Both the position numbers and the translations under genes were made by a program. Below, piece after piece: positions 9,388 through 17,528 of a stretch of DNA of 52,215 bases. This DNA comes from Roseimaritima sediminicola (GTDB lineage: Bacteria; Planctomycetota; Planctomycetia; Pirellulales; Pirellulaceae): positions 1 through 52,215 of the forward strand of contig NZ_WIAD01000040.1 of NCBI RefSeq assembly GCF_009618275.1, read 5' to 3'. Positions within the stretch are counted from its first letter, which is position 1. Each line of letters begins with the position of its first letter. Below the pieces are notes generated by a model. It was not told the DNA's origin and ran no database searches. It worked only from the letters and a program-made list of their open reading frames with translations.

Positions 9388-10250
9388 CGACATATGAGAG
9401 GCTCACCTCCCCCTCGCTCTGGTCTCGTACCGAGTCCTGGCATCGCGTGCGGCCGATCGTGATGTTCGGGCTGGCCGTTCTAGTGCTGCCGGCGGTCCTG
9501 CTGCCGTCGGCCGCCGCGGCCGCCGATCCGGTTGAACAAGAATTGGTGGAAACCATTGCCGGTACGCCTTGGTACGACAGCGACGGCCAACAGCTGCGGC
9601 CCGTTACGGTGCGGGAACGACTGGACGACGCCAGCAACCGGGACAGCCGCTGGTTGCCCAAACCAAAACGCGTCCGTCAGTCGAACCAAGGATTGTTCAG
9701 TCGCTTGCGCAACCTGTTTGCCAGTATGCAGTTTGGCAATCTATTTGGCTGGACCATGATGATCATCCTGGCCGTGGCCCTGATCGCCATGCTGATTTAT
9801 TTCTTCAGCAAGAGCGAGCTGGAGGTCGACCTCACCTCCCAACACAAAGGTTCGCGGACCCGCCAGCGCGAGCAAGAAGAGCTGACCGAGCGGATGGAAC
9901 AGTTACCGGTCGAAGTGCGACAGGGAGCGACCGATATGCGCGGCGAAGCCCAGCGGTTGATGAGCGCCGGGGACTATGACCGAGCCATCATTTTTCTGTT
10001 CGGTCATCAACTGCTGCAGCTCGATCGTTGCCAGATGTTACGGTTGGCTCGCGGCAAGACCAATCGCCAGTACGTTCGCGAAGTCCGTTCGCATGGCGAA
10101 GCGGGACGGATGCTGCAGCAGACCGTCGACAGTTTCGAAGCGTCCTACTTTGGCCGCCACGGCGTGACGGTCGAGCGGTTCAAATACCTGTGGCAAGAGA
10201 ACGAAAAACTGGAAAAGCTGCTCCGCCAACAGCACGAGGTCGCCGCGTGA
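9384..10250 (+). CDS. DUF4129-domain membrane protein
   Basis: The 288-residue protein has an N-terminal signal-like helix (about 24-46), an extracytoplasmic stretch and a second helix at about 122-144 (MMIILAVALIAMLIYFF). Its cytoplasmic C-terminal half carries the DUF4129 pattern: a helical segment DYDRAIIFLFGHQLLQLD, then TNRQYVREV and a final tyrosine/phenylalanine-rich helix. ATG 9384 overlaps the preceding stop (ATGA), and its own stop overlaps the GTG of the next gene. DUF4129 proteins are commonly encoded with DUF4350, MoxR and DUF58 proteins and sometimes transglutaminase-like proteins. A molecular activity has not been assigned to the domain as far as I know. Confidence 0.85.
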   Translation: MTTYERLTSPSLWSRTESWHRVRPIVMFGLAVLVLPAVLLPSAAAAADPVEQELVETIAGTPWYDSDGQQLRPVTVRERLDDASNRDSRWLPKPKRVRQSNQGLFSRLRNLFASMQFGNLFGWTMMIILAVALIAMLIYFFSKSELEVDLTSQHKGSRTRQREQEELTERMEQLPVEVRQGATDMRGEAQRLMSAGDYDRAIIFLFGHQLLQLDRCQMLRLARGKTNRQYVREVRSHGEAGRMLQQTVDSFEASYFGRHGVTVERFKYLWQENEKLEKLLRQQHEVAA

Positions 10251-11734
10251 ACGATGCACTCGTACTCCGACGTGACGGCTTGCTCACGGCGCTGCTGGCG
10301 ATGCTGTTGTTGTGCGCGGCCGTGGGCTGCGGCCGCAGCGGTTCACTGCAAACCAGCTACGGCGATTCGCATGGCCGCACCGGTCGCAACAGCATCAATG
10401 GCTTCGGGGCCCTGCGCGAAGGGTACCACGCAGCCGATTGGGATTCGCGAACCATTCATCGCCTGGGCGACCGGATGCTGCGCTTGGACGCGATTTTCTG
10501 GACGCCGGTCGAAGCCAGTTCGATTTATGCCAGCGAAACACAGTGGTTCGAAGACTGGCTGCGCGGCGGCGACAAGACGCTGATCTATGTGGTGTACGAC
10601 GGAGGCAGCGAAGCCGATTACTGGCGCAACGCCGCCCGGTTCGCGCCACCGGAACAACGGTTCGAGTACCGCCGCCGAATCGCCCGTGCCCAGTTCGCAC
10701 GAGATCAGTACCGCCACGCCCGCAATGGCATTCACAATCATGGCTGGTTCCGCACCGAATTGCTTGCGGCCCCCAAGCCGCTGGAGAACCCGGCCGGGCC
10801 GTGGATGCCGCCGACCACAACGGCGGACCCCAGTCCGGTGTCGGCAGCGGCCGCACAGGCGGCGCAAGCGACGCCCGCCGTGATGTCTCGGTTGCCGCAG
10901 GGACATGCACAGGTCTTGTACCGCGTCAAAAGAAAACAGGACGATTCCGATCAGGAAACGCCCCAGGCGACCAAACCCAACGTGTTTCGCATCGCCCCGG
11001 CGGCGCAGACGTCTGACCAGGAGGAGGATTGGCAGGCCGAGTCCCGCGTCCGCTTGCAGGCAATGCTTGTCAGCGATGGACGGGTCCCGCTGGTGACGCG
11101 GATCAGCTCGCCGGCCTGGAACCGTTCGCAGGTCTTCGTCGTCTCGGCCAGTGGCCTGGTCAATAATTACGGATTGTCCACGCCCTGGGGACGGCACACC
11201 GCAGCCAAGTTAATTGCGGCCAGCGGTTCAGCGGGAGAAATCGGATTCCTGGTTTCCGACCAGCATGGGGTGCGAATTACCGACGGCGAAGCAGACAAGA
11301 ACCGCAAAACCGGCATGGAACTGTTGACCGTCTGGCCGCTCAGTTTGGTGACCATGCACCTGGCCCTGCTGGGATTGATCGTGTGTCTGATTATCTCGCC
11401 GATCTTCGGTCGACCGCGTCGCGAGGTACAGCCCAGCCAGAGCGATTTCGCCGACCATATCGACGCGATCGCGGCGATGTTGAAACGACAGGACAGCGAC
11501 CGGTACGCTCGCAGACGCATCAGCGAATACCTGCGCCGGGTCCGCGGCGAAACCACCGGGCCCTGGGTGCAGCGTGAACCCGATCCAAACGCGGCGGCGG
11601 AATCGGTTTCGCGAATTGAGCCACCGACCGGCGCCCGCGGTGACGGTGAAGCCCGAACCAGCGATCCCTCCAACAAACCCGCCGAATCATCCGATCACCC
11701 CGCCCCGCGGGGTCCCAACAGGAGAGCACCTTGA
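10247..11734 (+). CDS. DUF4350-like membrane-anchored lipoprotein
   Basis: This 495-residue protein starts at GTG 10247, overlapping the DUF4129 stop. Its first 27 residues are hydrophobic and end in a lipobox-like AVGC with Cys28, so it may be a lipoprotein. The region around 45-300 resembles DUF4350 (FWTPVEASS, TLIYVVYDGG), although I would want a profile match. A second membrane helix lies near 362-384 (LSLVTMHLALLGLIVCLII). After it comes a cytoplasmic helix pair (DFADHIDAIAAML, RYARRRISEYLRRV) typical of the C-terminus of these proteins. A Pro-rich tail overlaps the MoxR start. The neighbourhood supports the DUF4350 assignment more strongly than the sequence alone. Confidence 0.75.
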   Translation: MNDALVLRRDGLLTALLAMLLLCAAVGCGRSGSLQTSYGDSHGRTGRNSINGFGALREGYHAADWDSRTIHRLGDRMLRLDAIFWTPVEASSIYASETQWFEDWLRGGDKTLIYVVYDGGSEADYWRNAARFAPPEQRFEYRRRIARAQFARDQYRHARNGIHNHGWFRTELLAAPKPLENPAGPWMPPTTTADPSPVSAAAAQAAQATPAVMSRLPQGHAQVLYRVKRKQDDSDQETPQATKPNVFRIAPAAQTSDQEEDWQAESRVRLQAMLVSDGRVPLVTRISSPAWNRSQVFVVSASGLVNNYGLSTPWGRHTAAKLIAASGSAGEIGFLVSDQHGVRITDGEADKNRKTGMELLTVWPLSLVTMHLALLGLIVCLIISPIFGRPRREVQPSQSDFADHIDAIAAMLKRQDSDRYARRRISEYLRRVRGETTGPWVQREPDPNAAAESVSRIEPPTGARGDGEARTSDPSNKPAESSDHPAPRGPNRRAP

Positions 11735-12729
11735 CGCACGAACTGTATCGACAAACCACCCCGACCAGCGACAGTTTTGCGAACCTCCGCGAGCTGTACC
11801 AGGAGATTACCACCGAGATCCGCAAGCTGTACGTCGGGCAGGACGAACTGTTACTGGGAACCCTGACGGCGCTGTTCAGCGGTGGGCACGTCTTGATCGA
11901 GAGCGTTCCTGGGCTGGGCAAGACGCTGTTCGTGCGCACCCTCGGACGGGTCCTGGGATGTCAGTTTGGACGTGTCCAGTTCACCGCCGACTTGATGCCC
12001 TCGGATATCACCGGGGCGCCGGTGTACGACATGAAGGAGTCGGAGTTTCGCTTTCGTCCGGGACCGATTTTCACGCAGCTGTTGTTGGCCGATGAGATCA
12101 ACCGTTCGCCGGCCAAGACGCACGCGGCCCTATTGGAAGTGATGCAGGAGTACCGTGTCACGGTCGATGGGATCAGCCACCATGTGCCGCGTCCCTTCCT
12201 GGTGATGGCGACGCAAAACCCGTTGGAAAGCGAAGGGACGTACAACCTGCCCGAGGCGCAGCTGGACCGCTTCATGTTCAAGCTGCACGTCGATTACCCC
12301 TCGGCCGACGAAGAGATGGACGTGCTGCGAATGCATTCCCAGCAGATCGATTTGAACGACCGTCTTCGCGATGAAGTCAAAACGGTTACGAATCCCGAAA
12401 CCCTGATGGCGGCGATCGGCCAGTGCGGAGGCGTCCGGATCGAAGACGGGCTGACCGATTACATCAACAAGATCGTGCGGATGACGCGCCAGTGGACCTC
12501 GTTCCACATCGGTGCCTCGCCGCGAGCCGGGATCGCGCTGATGCAAGCGGCTCGCACCCTGGCCGCGTTCTCGGGCCGCGACTTCGCGACCCCCGACGAC
12601 GTGGTCGAGATCGCTCTGCCGACCCTGCGGCACCGGGTGCAGTTGACGGCCGAAGCCGAAGTCGAAGGCCGCAACGTCGACGAAGAACTGCGGATGCTGA
12701 TCCGGGGCGTGGAGGTACCGCGGGACTAA
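11731..12729 (+). CDS. MoxR-family AAA+ ATPase
   Basis: This is a 332-residue MoxR ATPase. The Walker A motif is PGLGKT (residues 60-65). Walker B is LLLADEINR, followed by the family-typical AKTHAALLEVMQE. The sensor region is ATQNPLESEGTYNLPEAQLDRF, and the C-terminal lid includes SPRAGIALMQAARTLA. It starts at TTG 11731, whose last two bases overlap the previous TGA, with a good ribosome-binding site AGGAGA at 11720-11725. MoxR proteins act as chaperone-like remodelers, usually on von Willebrand A or DUF58 partners. No DUF58 or VWA gene follows. The next gene is convergent and starts its coding sequence only 66 bases away, so the partner must be elsewhere or be one of the membrane proteins upstream. 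Confidence 0.95.
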   Translation: MTHELYRQTTPTSDSFANLRELYQEITTEIRKLYVGQDELLLGTLTALFSGGHVLIESVPGLGKTLFVRTLGRVLGCQFGRVQFTADLMPSDITGAPVYDMKESEFRFRPGPIFTQLLLADEINRSPAKTHAALLEVMQEYRVTVDGISHHVPRPFLVMATQNPLESEGTYNLPEAQLDRFMFKLHVDYPSADEEMDVLRMHSQQIDLNDRLRDEVKTVTNPETLMAAIGQCGGVRIEDGLTDYINKIVRMTRQWTSFHIGASPRAGIALMQAARTLAAFSGRDFATPDDVVEIALPTLRHRVQLTAEAEVEGRNVDEELRMLIRGVEVPRD

Positions 12730-12795
12730 AACCGGCTGAACAACACGTCTCGAGCGGTTGTGAGAGCCGTTTGGCGTTTCCGGGACTCGCCGGAA

Positions 12796-13506
12796 TTAAA
12801 ACCCGAAGTCGCCGTAGCCGCGGTCGTGGAAACGGACGAACATGGCGATCAGTTCGACTTGCGATTTCAGGCCCAGTGTTTTCAGCGCGGATTTGCGGCG
12901 GTTGTCCACCGTCTTTTCGGTGATCCGCATCCGCGTGGCGATGTCCTTCAGCTTCTCGCCGCGAGCCAGTCCCGTCAGCACGCCCTGGTCGCGTTCGCTG
13001 AGTTCCTGGAAACATCCCCACTGCTGCCGCAACCGAGCCGCGGGGTCTTCTCCCGTGGGGTCGACGATTTCGACAATCCGCGTCATCCCAAAGATCGCGA
13101 TCCGCGGATCGCCGCATTCGGCCAGCGATCGTTTCATCGTTCGCAGCACGACCGCGCGGTGACGCGCATCGTAGCTGTGGTGTTGAAATTCAATCGCCTC
13201 GCATCCGGCCACGACCATCTCGTCGGACATCCGGGCCAAGGGGTCGTAGGTGATGTCGACCGGCGCCAACTTGACCGTGCGGTCGAGCGAACCGGCGAAC
13301 AGGTACAGAAAGGACGAATTGGCCCATTCCAACCGGCCGTCTCGGCTGGTCAGATAGATCGCATCGGGCATCGGCTCCAGAATGTCTTCCAGTGGGTTGC
13401 CGTTGCGGATGGCCTCAGCCACCACCGCATAGATGGCGTTGCCTTCCGCCATAAACAGGCTGACCTCGCCCGTCATCGTCGAGTTGGTCGTTAACAAGCT
13501 GATCAT
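12796..13506 (-). CDS. PAS-LuxR type transcriptional regulator
   Basis: This 236-residue protein has an N-terminal PAS-like sensor region (about 25-130; PLEDILEPMPDAIYLTSRDG then LEWANSSFLYLFAG) and a C-terminal LuxR/GerE helix-turn-helix. The helix-turn-helix reads LSERDQGVLTGLARGEKLKD, then ITEKTVDNRR and KSALKTLGLKSQVEL. It lacks a receiver domain, so it is not a classical response regulator. I chose ATG 13506. The frame continues upstream to 13635, but the extra 43 residues are compositionally unlike the rest. The gene lies 219 bases downstream of mog on the same strand, with several hairpins between them, so it probably has its own promoter. The ligand and targets are unknown. Confidence 0.85.
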   Translation of the reverse strand: MISLLTTNSTMTGEVSLFMAEGNAIYAVVAEAIRNGNPLEDILEPMPDAIYLTSRDGRLEWANSSFLYLFAGSLDRTVKLAPVDITYDPLARMSDEMVVAGCEAIEFQHHSYDARHRAVVLRTMKRSLAECGDPRIAIFGMTRIVEIVDPTGEDPAARLRQQWGCFQELSERDQGVLTGLARGEKLKDIATRMRITEKTVDNRRKSALKTLGLKSQVELIAMFVRFHDRGYGDFGF

Positions 13507-13725
13507 CTCATCCCGGTGTGTCGCATGCTGTATCGCTCGTCGATGACCACTCCCGCATGAGGGCCGTTTCGCGAGCTGGGACGATTGTACAGGCAGTGAT
13601 CGCGATTTGGGAGTTGTGAGGGGCCCGAGGGGCATTGCTCGAGCCCCTCACGCGACTCCCGGACCTTCTGGAGCAAGAAGGTCGGCACCCCCCTTTGGTT
13701 CGGGGCAGTGGGGGGTGCACAGTTA
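13507..13725. repeat. Hairpin-rich spacer between mog and the LuxR-type gene
   Basis: Three inverted repeats follow one another. GTGAGGGGC (13616-13624) pairs with GCCCCTCAC (13643-13651). GACCTTCT (13662-13669) pairs with AGAAGGTC (13676-13683). GCACCCCCC (13685-13693) pairs with GGGGGGTGC near 13711-13719. The last lies just after the mog stop codon and may act as its terminator, but no T-run follows on the minus strand. The remainder should hold the promoter of the regulator gene; I could not identify its boxes. Confidence 0.6.
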
Positions 13726-14253
13726 CTACTTCGTCGGGTGAGCGACGAAACGTGAAGTATTTGTTCGGATTTCATCGCTATCGATTAGTTTCAAACACGC
13801 GGGAATCGCCGGAAAGACGGCATCGAGACATTGGGCGATCGCGCGTGGTTGGCCGGGAAGATTCACGACCAGCGTCCGCCCCCGGAGGCCCGCGGTCTGC
13901 CGAGAAAGGATCGCGGTGGGAACGTACTGCAAAGAAACACGCCGCATTTGTTCCCCAAAGCCGGGCAGCATCTTGTCGCATACCGCCTCGGTCGCCTCCG
14001 GGGTGACATCTCGCGGCGTGGGGCCGGTTCCGCCGGTCGTGATCACCAAACCGCATCCTTCCTCGTCGACCAGCGTGACCAGCGTCTCGACCAGCGTCTC
14101 CAAGCGGTCTTCGACGCAGCGCGAGACCGTTTGATACGGACTGACGACAACTTCGGCCAAGTAATCGACGATCGCCGGTCCGCTTCGATCTTCGTACTGG
14201 CCGCGCGTGGCACGGTCCGAGGCGGTCAGGATTCCGATCTTCAATGGTTTCAC
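13726..14253 (-). CDS. mog: Molybdopterin adenylyltransferase (Mog/MoaB family)
   Basis: This roughly 175-residue protein adenylylates molybdopterin in molybdenum cofactor biosynthesis. It begins KPLKIGILTASDRATRGQYE and carries the family signature TTGGTGPTPRDVTPEAT at about residues 72-88. Near the C-terminus it has RGRTLVVNLPGQPRAI, the PGxP-type loop of the MoaB/MogA fold. I prefer the GTG at 14253 because known homologues begin right at this point. A GTG at 14295 would add 14 residues and lies 15 bases after the stop of the PilO-like gene, so it cannot be excluded. It is probably transcribed with the two pilus-like genes upstream, although no functional link is obvious. The spacing downstream suggests transcription ends after it. 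Confidence 0.9.
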   Translation of the reverse strand: MKPLKIGILTASDRATRGQYEDRSGPAIVDYLAEVVVSPYQTVSRCVEDRLETLVETLVTLVDEEGCGLVITTGGTGPTPRDVTPEATEAVCDKMLPGFGEQMRRVSLQYVPTAILSRQTAGLRGRTLVVNLPGQPRAIAQCLDAVFPAIPACLKLIDSDEIRTNTSRFVAHPTK

Positions 14254-14310
14254 CTCTAGCGACCTGTTGGGGACATCATCGGTTCGGTCAAGCACCTAAC
14301 CCCGGGGTGA

Positions 14311-15489
14311 TCAATCGACCAAAGACTGCTTGGCCGCCTCGGCAAGGTTTCCGTCCAGACCGACGGTGAACCGACGATCGTCGACCTCCAGCTCCACAAA
14401 CCGCTGCGTGACGTCGACGACCTTGCCGCTCAACTCGCCGATTTCGAAATCGTCACCGGCCTGCAGTTCCAGTTTCTCGCCGCGCGTGCGTACCGTCACC
14501 CACGCTTTCCAGCTGCCGCGGCTGTAGATCAGCGCCGTCACAAAAGCCTGCGTAGCGTCGTCGAAGGCCGTCTGCATCGGCTCCTCCGTTGCCGGCGGCT
14601 CCACGACGCTGATCGTCAGTTCCTGTTCGACGATGCGCGCCGGGCGGCCGGAATCGCGAGCTTCGACCAACAAGGTAAGATCGCCCAGCTCGTCGCGGCG
14701 GACCCGAATCTCGCCGCTGGCCTCGTCCATCCCGACGCCGTCGGGCACGTCGCCGATCAAACGCAGCGATACCTCGTCGCCGTCCGGATCTTCAAAGTTC
14801 GGCTTGAAGCGAAAATCCGCGTCGACGACCGCTTCGACCGTCGCTTCGCCGCTATATCGCGGCGGCTGGTTGGGCGGAGCGTAGTAGTTGCGATTGACGA
14901 TCGTCGCAACGTATTTCTCTACGTCGTCGTCGATCAACGGTGAGGGACGCTCGGGCGGCGGTTGTTTCTCGGCCGCGTCGTTCATTGCCAACACCTGGAT
15001 GCTCATCGACAAATTCAACAGCGACGAGCCGCGGTTCGGTTTGATGCCCAGCGTCGTGATGCGATGCAGGTAGTCGGTGCGATGAAACGCGTGCAGCAGC
15101 CACACGATCTCTTCCATGTCTCCACTGGCCGACACGCGGTAATTGTAGACGCGGTACAGGTCGCCGCTGGCGGTGCTGTTCAGGCTGCGGACATCGGTGC
15201 CGCTGACGCCCGAAGCGTCCATCAGTGTGTACAGCCATTCCATGTAGGCATTGACCGCCGCGTCGGCGTTGGCCGGTAGCGAGCGTTCGATAAAGCCGCT
15301 CATCCGGTCGGCCGCCGCCAAGCCGGCCAACTGCATGCTCTGGGCCGTCTGCAGCTCCGACTCCAAACGGCTGATCTCCAGATCACGCTGGGAGCGGGCG
15401 TCGCGAAATCGGTTCAGAGCCCACTGCATGCCGATCAGTACCAGCACGCCGCCCACGGCAATCGCCAGGATTCGTTCTCGCTGAGTCAC
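14311..15489 (-). CDS. PilO/GspM-like protein with cadherin-like insertion
   Basis: This 392-residue protein has one N-terminal membrane helix (about 8-25) and a coiled-coil stretch (30-60; SRLESELQTAQSM). A PilO-like periplasmic domain follows to about residue 170. Its GDMEEIVWLLHAFHRTDYLHRI resembles the helix of PilO ferredoxin-like folds. The middle (about 195-290) looks like an immunoglobulin or cadherin-like repeat (DADFRFKPNFEDPDGDEVSL, SGEIRVRRDELGDLTLLVEA). The C-terminal part has a small beta domain. It starts at GTG 15489, overlapping the TGA of the PilM/PilN-like gene by four bases, so the two are translationally coupled. The pair would form the inner-membrane alignment platform of a type IV pilus or type II secretion machine. 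The cadherin-like insertion is unusual for PilO. Confidence 0.7.
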   Translation of the reverse strand: MTQRERILAIAVGGVLVLIGMQWALNRFRDARSQRDLEISRLESELQTAQSMQLAGLAAADRMSGFIERSLPANADAAVNAYMEWLYTLMDASGVSGTDVRSLNSTASGDLYRVYNYRVSASGDMEEIVWLLHAFHRTDYLHRITTLGIKPNRGSSLLNLSMSIQVLAMNDAAEKQPPPERPSPLIDDDVEKYVATIVNRNYYAPPNQPPRYSGEATVEAVVDADFRFKPNFEDPDGDEVSLRLIGDVPDGVGMDEASGEIRVRRDELGDLTLLVEARDSGRPARIVEQELTISVVEPPATEEPMQTAFDDATQAFVTALIYSRGSWKAWVTVRTRGEKLELQAGDDFEIGELSGKVVDVTQRFVELEVDDRRFTVGLDGNLAEAAKQSLVD

Positions 15490-17282
15490 TGGGAATCCTC
15501 CTGCGGTTCAGCCGAATCGGCAACCGATGCCGCAGTGTCCGGCTCGGGCGAAGTGTCCGGCTCGGGCGAAGTGTCCGGCTCGGGCGAAGTATCTGACTCA
15601 GCCGAAGCGTCCGGCTCGGGTGAAGTGTCCGGCTCGGGCGAAGTGTCCGGCTCGGGCGAAGTATCTGACTCAGCCGAAGCGTCCGGCTCGGGTGAAGTGT
15701 CCGGCTCGGGCGAAGTGTCTGACTCAGGCGAAGTGTCCTCCTCCACCGCAGTGTCTGGCTCCGGCGAAGTGTCCTCCTCCACCGCAGTGTCCGGCTCGGA
15801 GGCAGTGTCCGGCTCGGAGGCGTCTTGTTCGGCAAGATAACGTTTGGCGTCGCGCATTTCACGTACGACTTCCGGTTCGATCACGATCCTCAAGTCCTGA
15901 AAGACCCACGGGTAAGGATCCTCGGTCGACTCCTGATTAATGCCCGCTCCGATGACGCGATGTTGATCATCCTGCAGGCGATCGAGCATGGTATCCAGGA
16001 CGCGGGGTTGGGTCACCCGTCCGGCGAGGGTCAGTTCGGCGCCGCGTCGCTGCGGTAGATTGGCACTGACGCTGGTCAGGATCAGATCTTTAGCGGGCGG
16101 AATCGCTTCGGCGACGCGAGCCAGTTCTTCCAGCCAGATGACGTTGCCATCGAGGAAGGTATCGACGCGTTCGGTGCGTCCGATCTCGACTTCGGCTGCT
16201 GCAACGATGGGTTTCAACGCGGCCAGTTCGCTGCTGAGTTGTTCGATGCGTTGATCGCGGGAGTTCAGTGAGGACCAAGCGGTCCAGCCCAGCAGGAGCG
16301 CGGCGGCGGCAGCGGCCCCGCCGTAGAGAATCAATCTTCCTCGTTGGCTTTGCGCCTCGGGCCGCTTGCGGGGATTGAGGAAATCGATCAACAGCGGACT
16401 GCCCGACGCGTCCACGTCCAGCAGGCCGATCAGGGGGGCAAAGCGACCGACGTGGCTGCCGCCGGATTGGCTGATCGCATCGTCGGTGGAGACCAGCGAC
16501 AGCGGATCGACCGTTTCCACGCTCAATCCGATCCGTTCGGACAACTGCTGGATGTCCTGGAGGTGATCCTCACGGCGACCCCAGATAACGATTCGGCGGC
16601 TGCCCGTCTCCACGTTTCCGGCGTTGGAAGCCATGACGCTGCGGCGGACTTCGCCGGCCAAAGCCGCGGGACGGCCCGCTGGGTTGCGGGGCAACCGGAC
16701 CGAACGCACGAAAACGGGTTTGCCGTCTCGGAGGACCACGATGTCCGCGTCGTCGGCCAGCAGGTCGACCAGCACCACGTCGCCGTCGGTGTCGCGATGT
16801 TTCACGTACAGGGCGGCCGCGGCCAGGGGCCGCAGCACCATCCGCTCCGGAGCCGGCGCATCGGCCGCCCGGACCTTGGCGATCTCGGTGATTTGTTCCG
16901 GTGCGATGGCCGCCGCCACAACTTCCACACCCTGATCGTTCTGTCGAACGCGGGCAAAGTCGATGATTGCCTTTTCGCCGGCGGCGGCAAAGTCGCGGAC
17001 CGCTTGAAAGCGGATCATGTCCGGTAGTTCTTCGTCGGGAACCGGCGGCAGCTGCAATTGCCGCAGCTCCGCTTTGCCTCGGCCGATCGTCACCAACGCC
17101 GGCAGTTTGCCGTACTGACGCTCTTCCAAGGCGGCCCGAACCACGGCTTCCACGCCTTGCGATTCCCCCTCGGCAATCGGCACCACCGCCATGTCCGTGA
17201 TCGTTACGCCCGAGGTCGACGTGCGACCGACCACCAGTCTCAGCTCGGTCGCGTCCCAGTCGAGGGCTATCTTCTTTGGCAT
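15486..17282 (-). CDS. PilM-PilN-like fusion protein with acidic repeat tail
   Basis: In this 598-residue protein the N-terminal half (1-290) has the actin-like fold of PilM/GspL. It shows ALDWDATELRLVVGR at the start, a conserved QLQLPPVPDEELPDMIRFQA region and VVLVDLLADDADIVVLRDGK. A membrane helix at about 322-342 is followed by a coiled coil and a PilN-like periplasmic domain (about 345-485). The last 100 residues are a low-complexity acidic tail of DTSPEP-type hexapeptides encoded by an 18-bp tandem repeat. In most bacteria PilM and PilN are separate, while GspL is the naturally fused form, so a GspL-like origin is equally possible. It is the first gene of the run on this strand; no ATPase or pilin genes are nearby. 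Confidence 0.75.
   Translation of the reverse strand: MPKKIALDWDATELRLVVGRTSTSGVTITDMAVVPIAEGESQGVEAVVRAALEERQYGKLPALVTIGRGKAELRQLQLPPVPDEELPDMIRFQAVRDFAAAGEKAIIDFARVRQNDQGVEVVAAAIAPEQITEIAKVRAADAPAPERMVLRPLAAAALYVKHRDTDGDVVLVDLLADDADIVVLRDGKPVFVRSVRLPRNPAGRPAALAGEVRRSVMASNAGNVETGSRRIVIWGRREDHLQDIQQLSERIGLSVETVDPLSLVSTDDAISQSGGSHVGRFAPLIGLLDVDASGSPLLIDFLNPRKRPEAQSQRGRLILYGGAAAAAALLLGWTAWSSLNSRDQRIEQLSSELAALKPIVAAAEVEIGRTERVDTFLDGNVIWLEELARVAEAIPPAKDLILTSVSANLPQRRGAELTLAGRVTQPRVLDTMLDRLQDDQHRVIGAGINQESTEDPYPWVFQDLRIVIEPEVVREMRDAKRYLAEQDASEPDTASEPDTAVEEDTSPEPDTAVEEDTSPESDTSPEPDTSPEPDASAESDTSPEPDTSPEPDTSPEPDASAESDTSPEPDTSPEPDTSPEPDTAASVADSAEPQEDSQ
15538..15825. repeat. 18-bp tandem repeat array with 72-bp higher-order unit
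   Basis: GTCCGGCTCGGGCGAAGT-type units follow one another at 18-base spacing. A variant pair containing ATCTGACTCAGCC recurs at 15589 and 15661, exactly 72 bases apart, so blocks of four units were duplicated. The array encodes the acidic DTSPEP tail of the PilM/PilN-like protein. There are no unique spacers, so it is not a CRISPR array. Confidence 0.9.
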
Positions 17283-17440
17283 CGTTCGTAGCAGGTAAAG
17301 GAGACAGAATCACCGCCCCGCGCCGGCGGAGCTTCCCTTCATGATAGTCCAACCCGCCGCGGGCGTTGGGGCTGCGTCAAAAGGCGGCAGCCAGCTCCGC
17401 TGGGGGGGGGGCGGCGAGCGGACCGCCCGCGGTTAAAGAA

Positions 17441-17459
17441 AATGAGAATCGTTCTCATT
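17441..17459. promoter_or_regulatory. Fur-box-like palindrome
   Basis: AATGAGAATCGTTCTCATT has perfect 8-base arms around a 3-base centre. It closely matches the classical 19-bp iron box of Fur regulators, which contains TGAGAAT-n-ATTCTCA. It lies 69 bases upstream of the preferred start of a small protein gene and 159 bases upstream of the oppositely oriented PilM/PilN-like gene. Either could be iron-regulated, with the small gene the more likely target. Binding by a Fur homologue is inferred from the motif only. Confidence 0.65.
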
Positions 17460-17483
17460 AGGTTCTTGTCCGGCGGAATCGTT

Positions 17484-17505
17484 TTGACAATACTACTTGT
17501 GTCAA
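17484..17505. promoter_or_regulatory. TTGACA-N10-TGTCAA dyad
   Basis: TTGACA (17484-17489) and TGTCAA (17500-17505) form an inverted repeat with a 10-base spacer, located between the Fur-like palindrome and the small gene. TTGACA also equals a consensus -35 box, but no good -10 box sits 17 bases downstream. It may be a second operator; this is a weak call. Confidence 0.35.
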
Positions 17506-17528
17506 TTCGTTTTGCTTGCAGTCTGGAA

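Noticed and set aside
15538-15825. Possible CRISPR-like array
   Set aside because: The 18-bp units are contiguous without unique spacers and encode an acidic protein tail.
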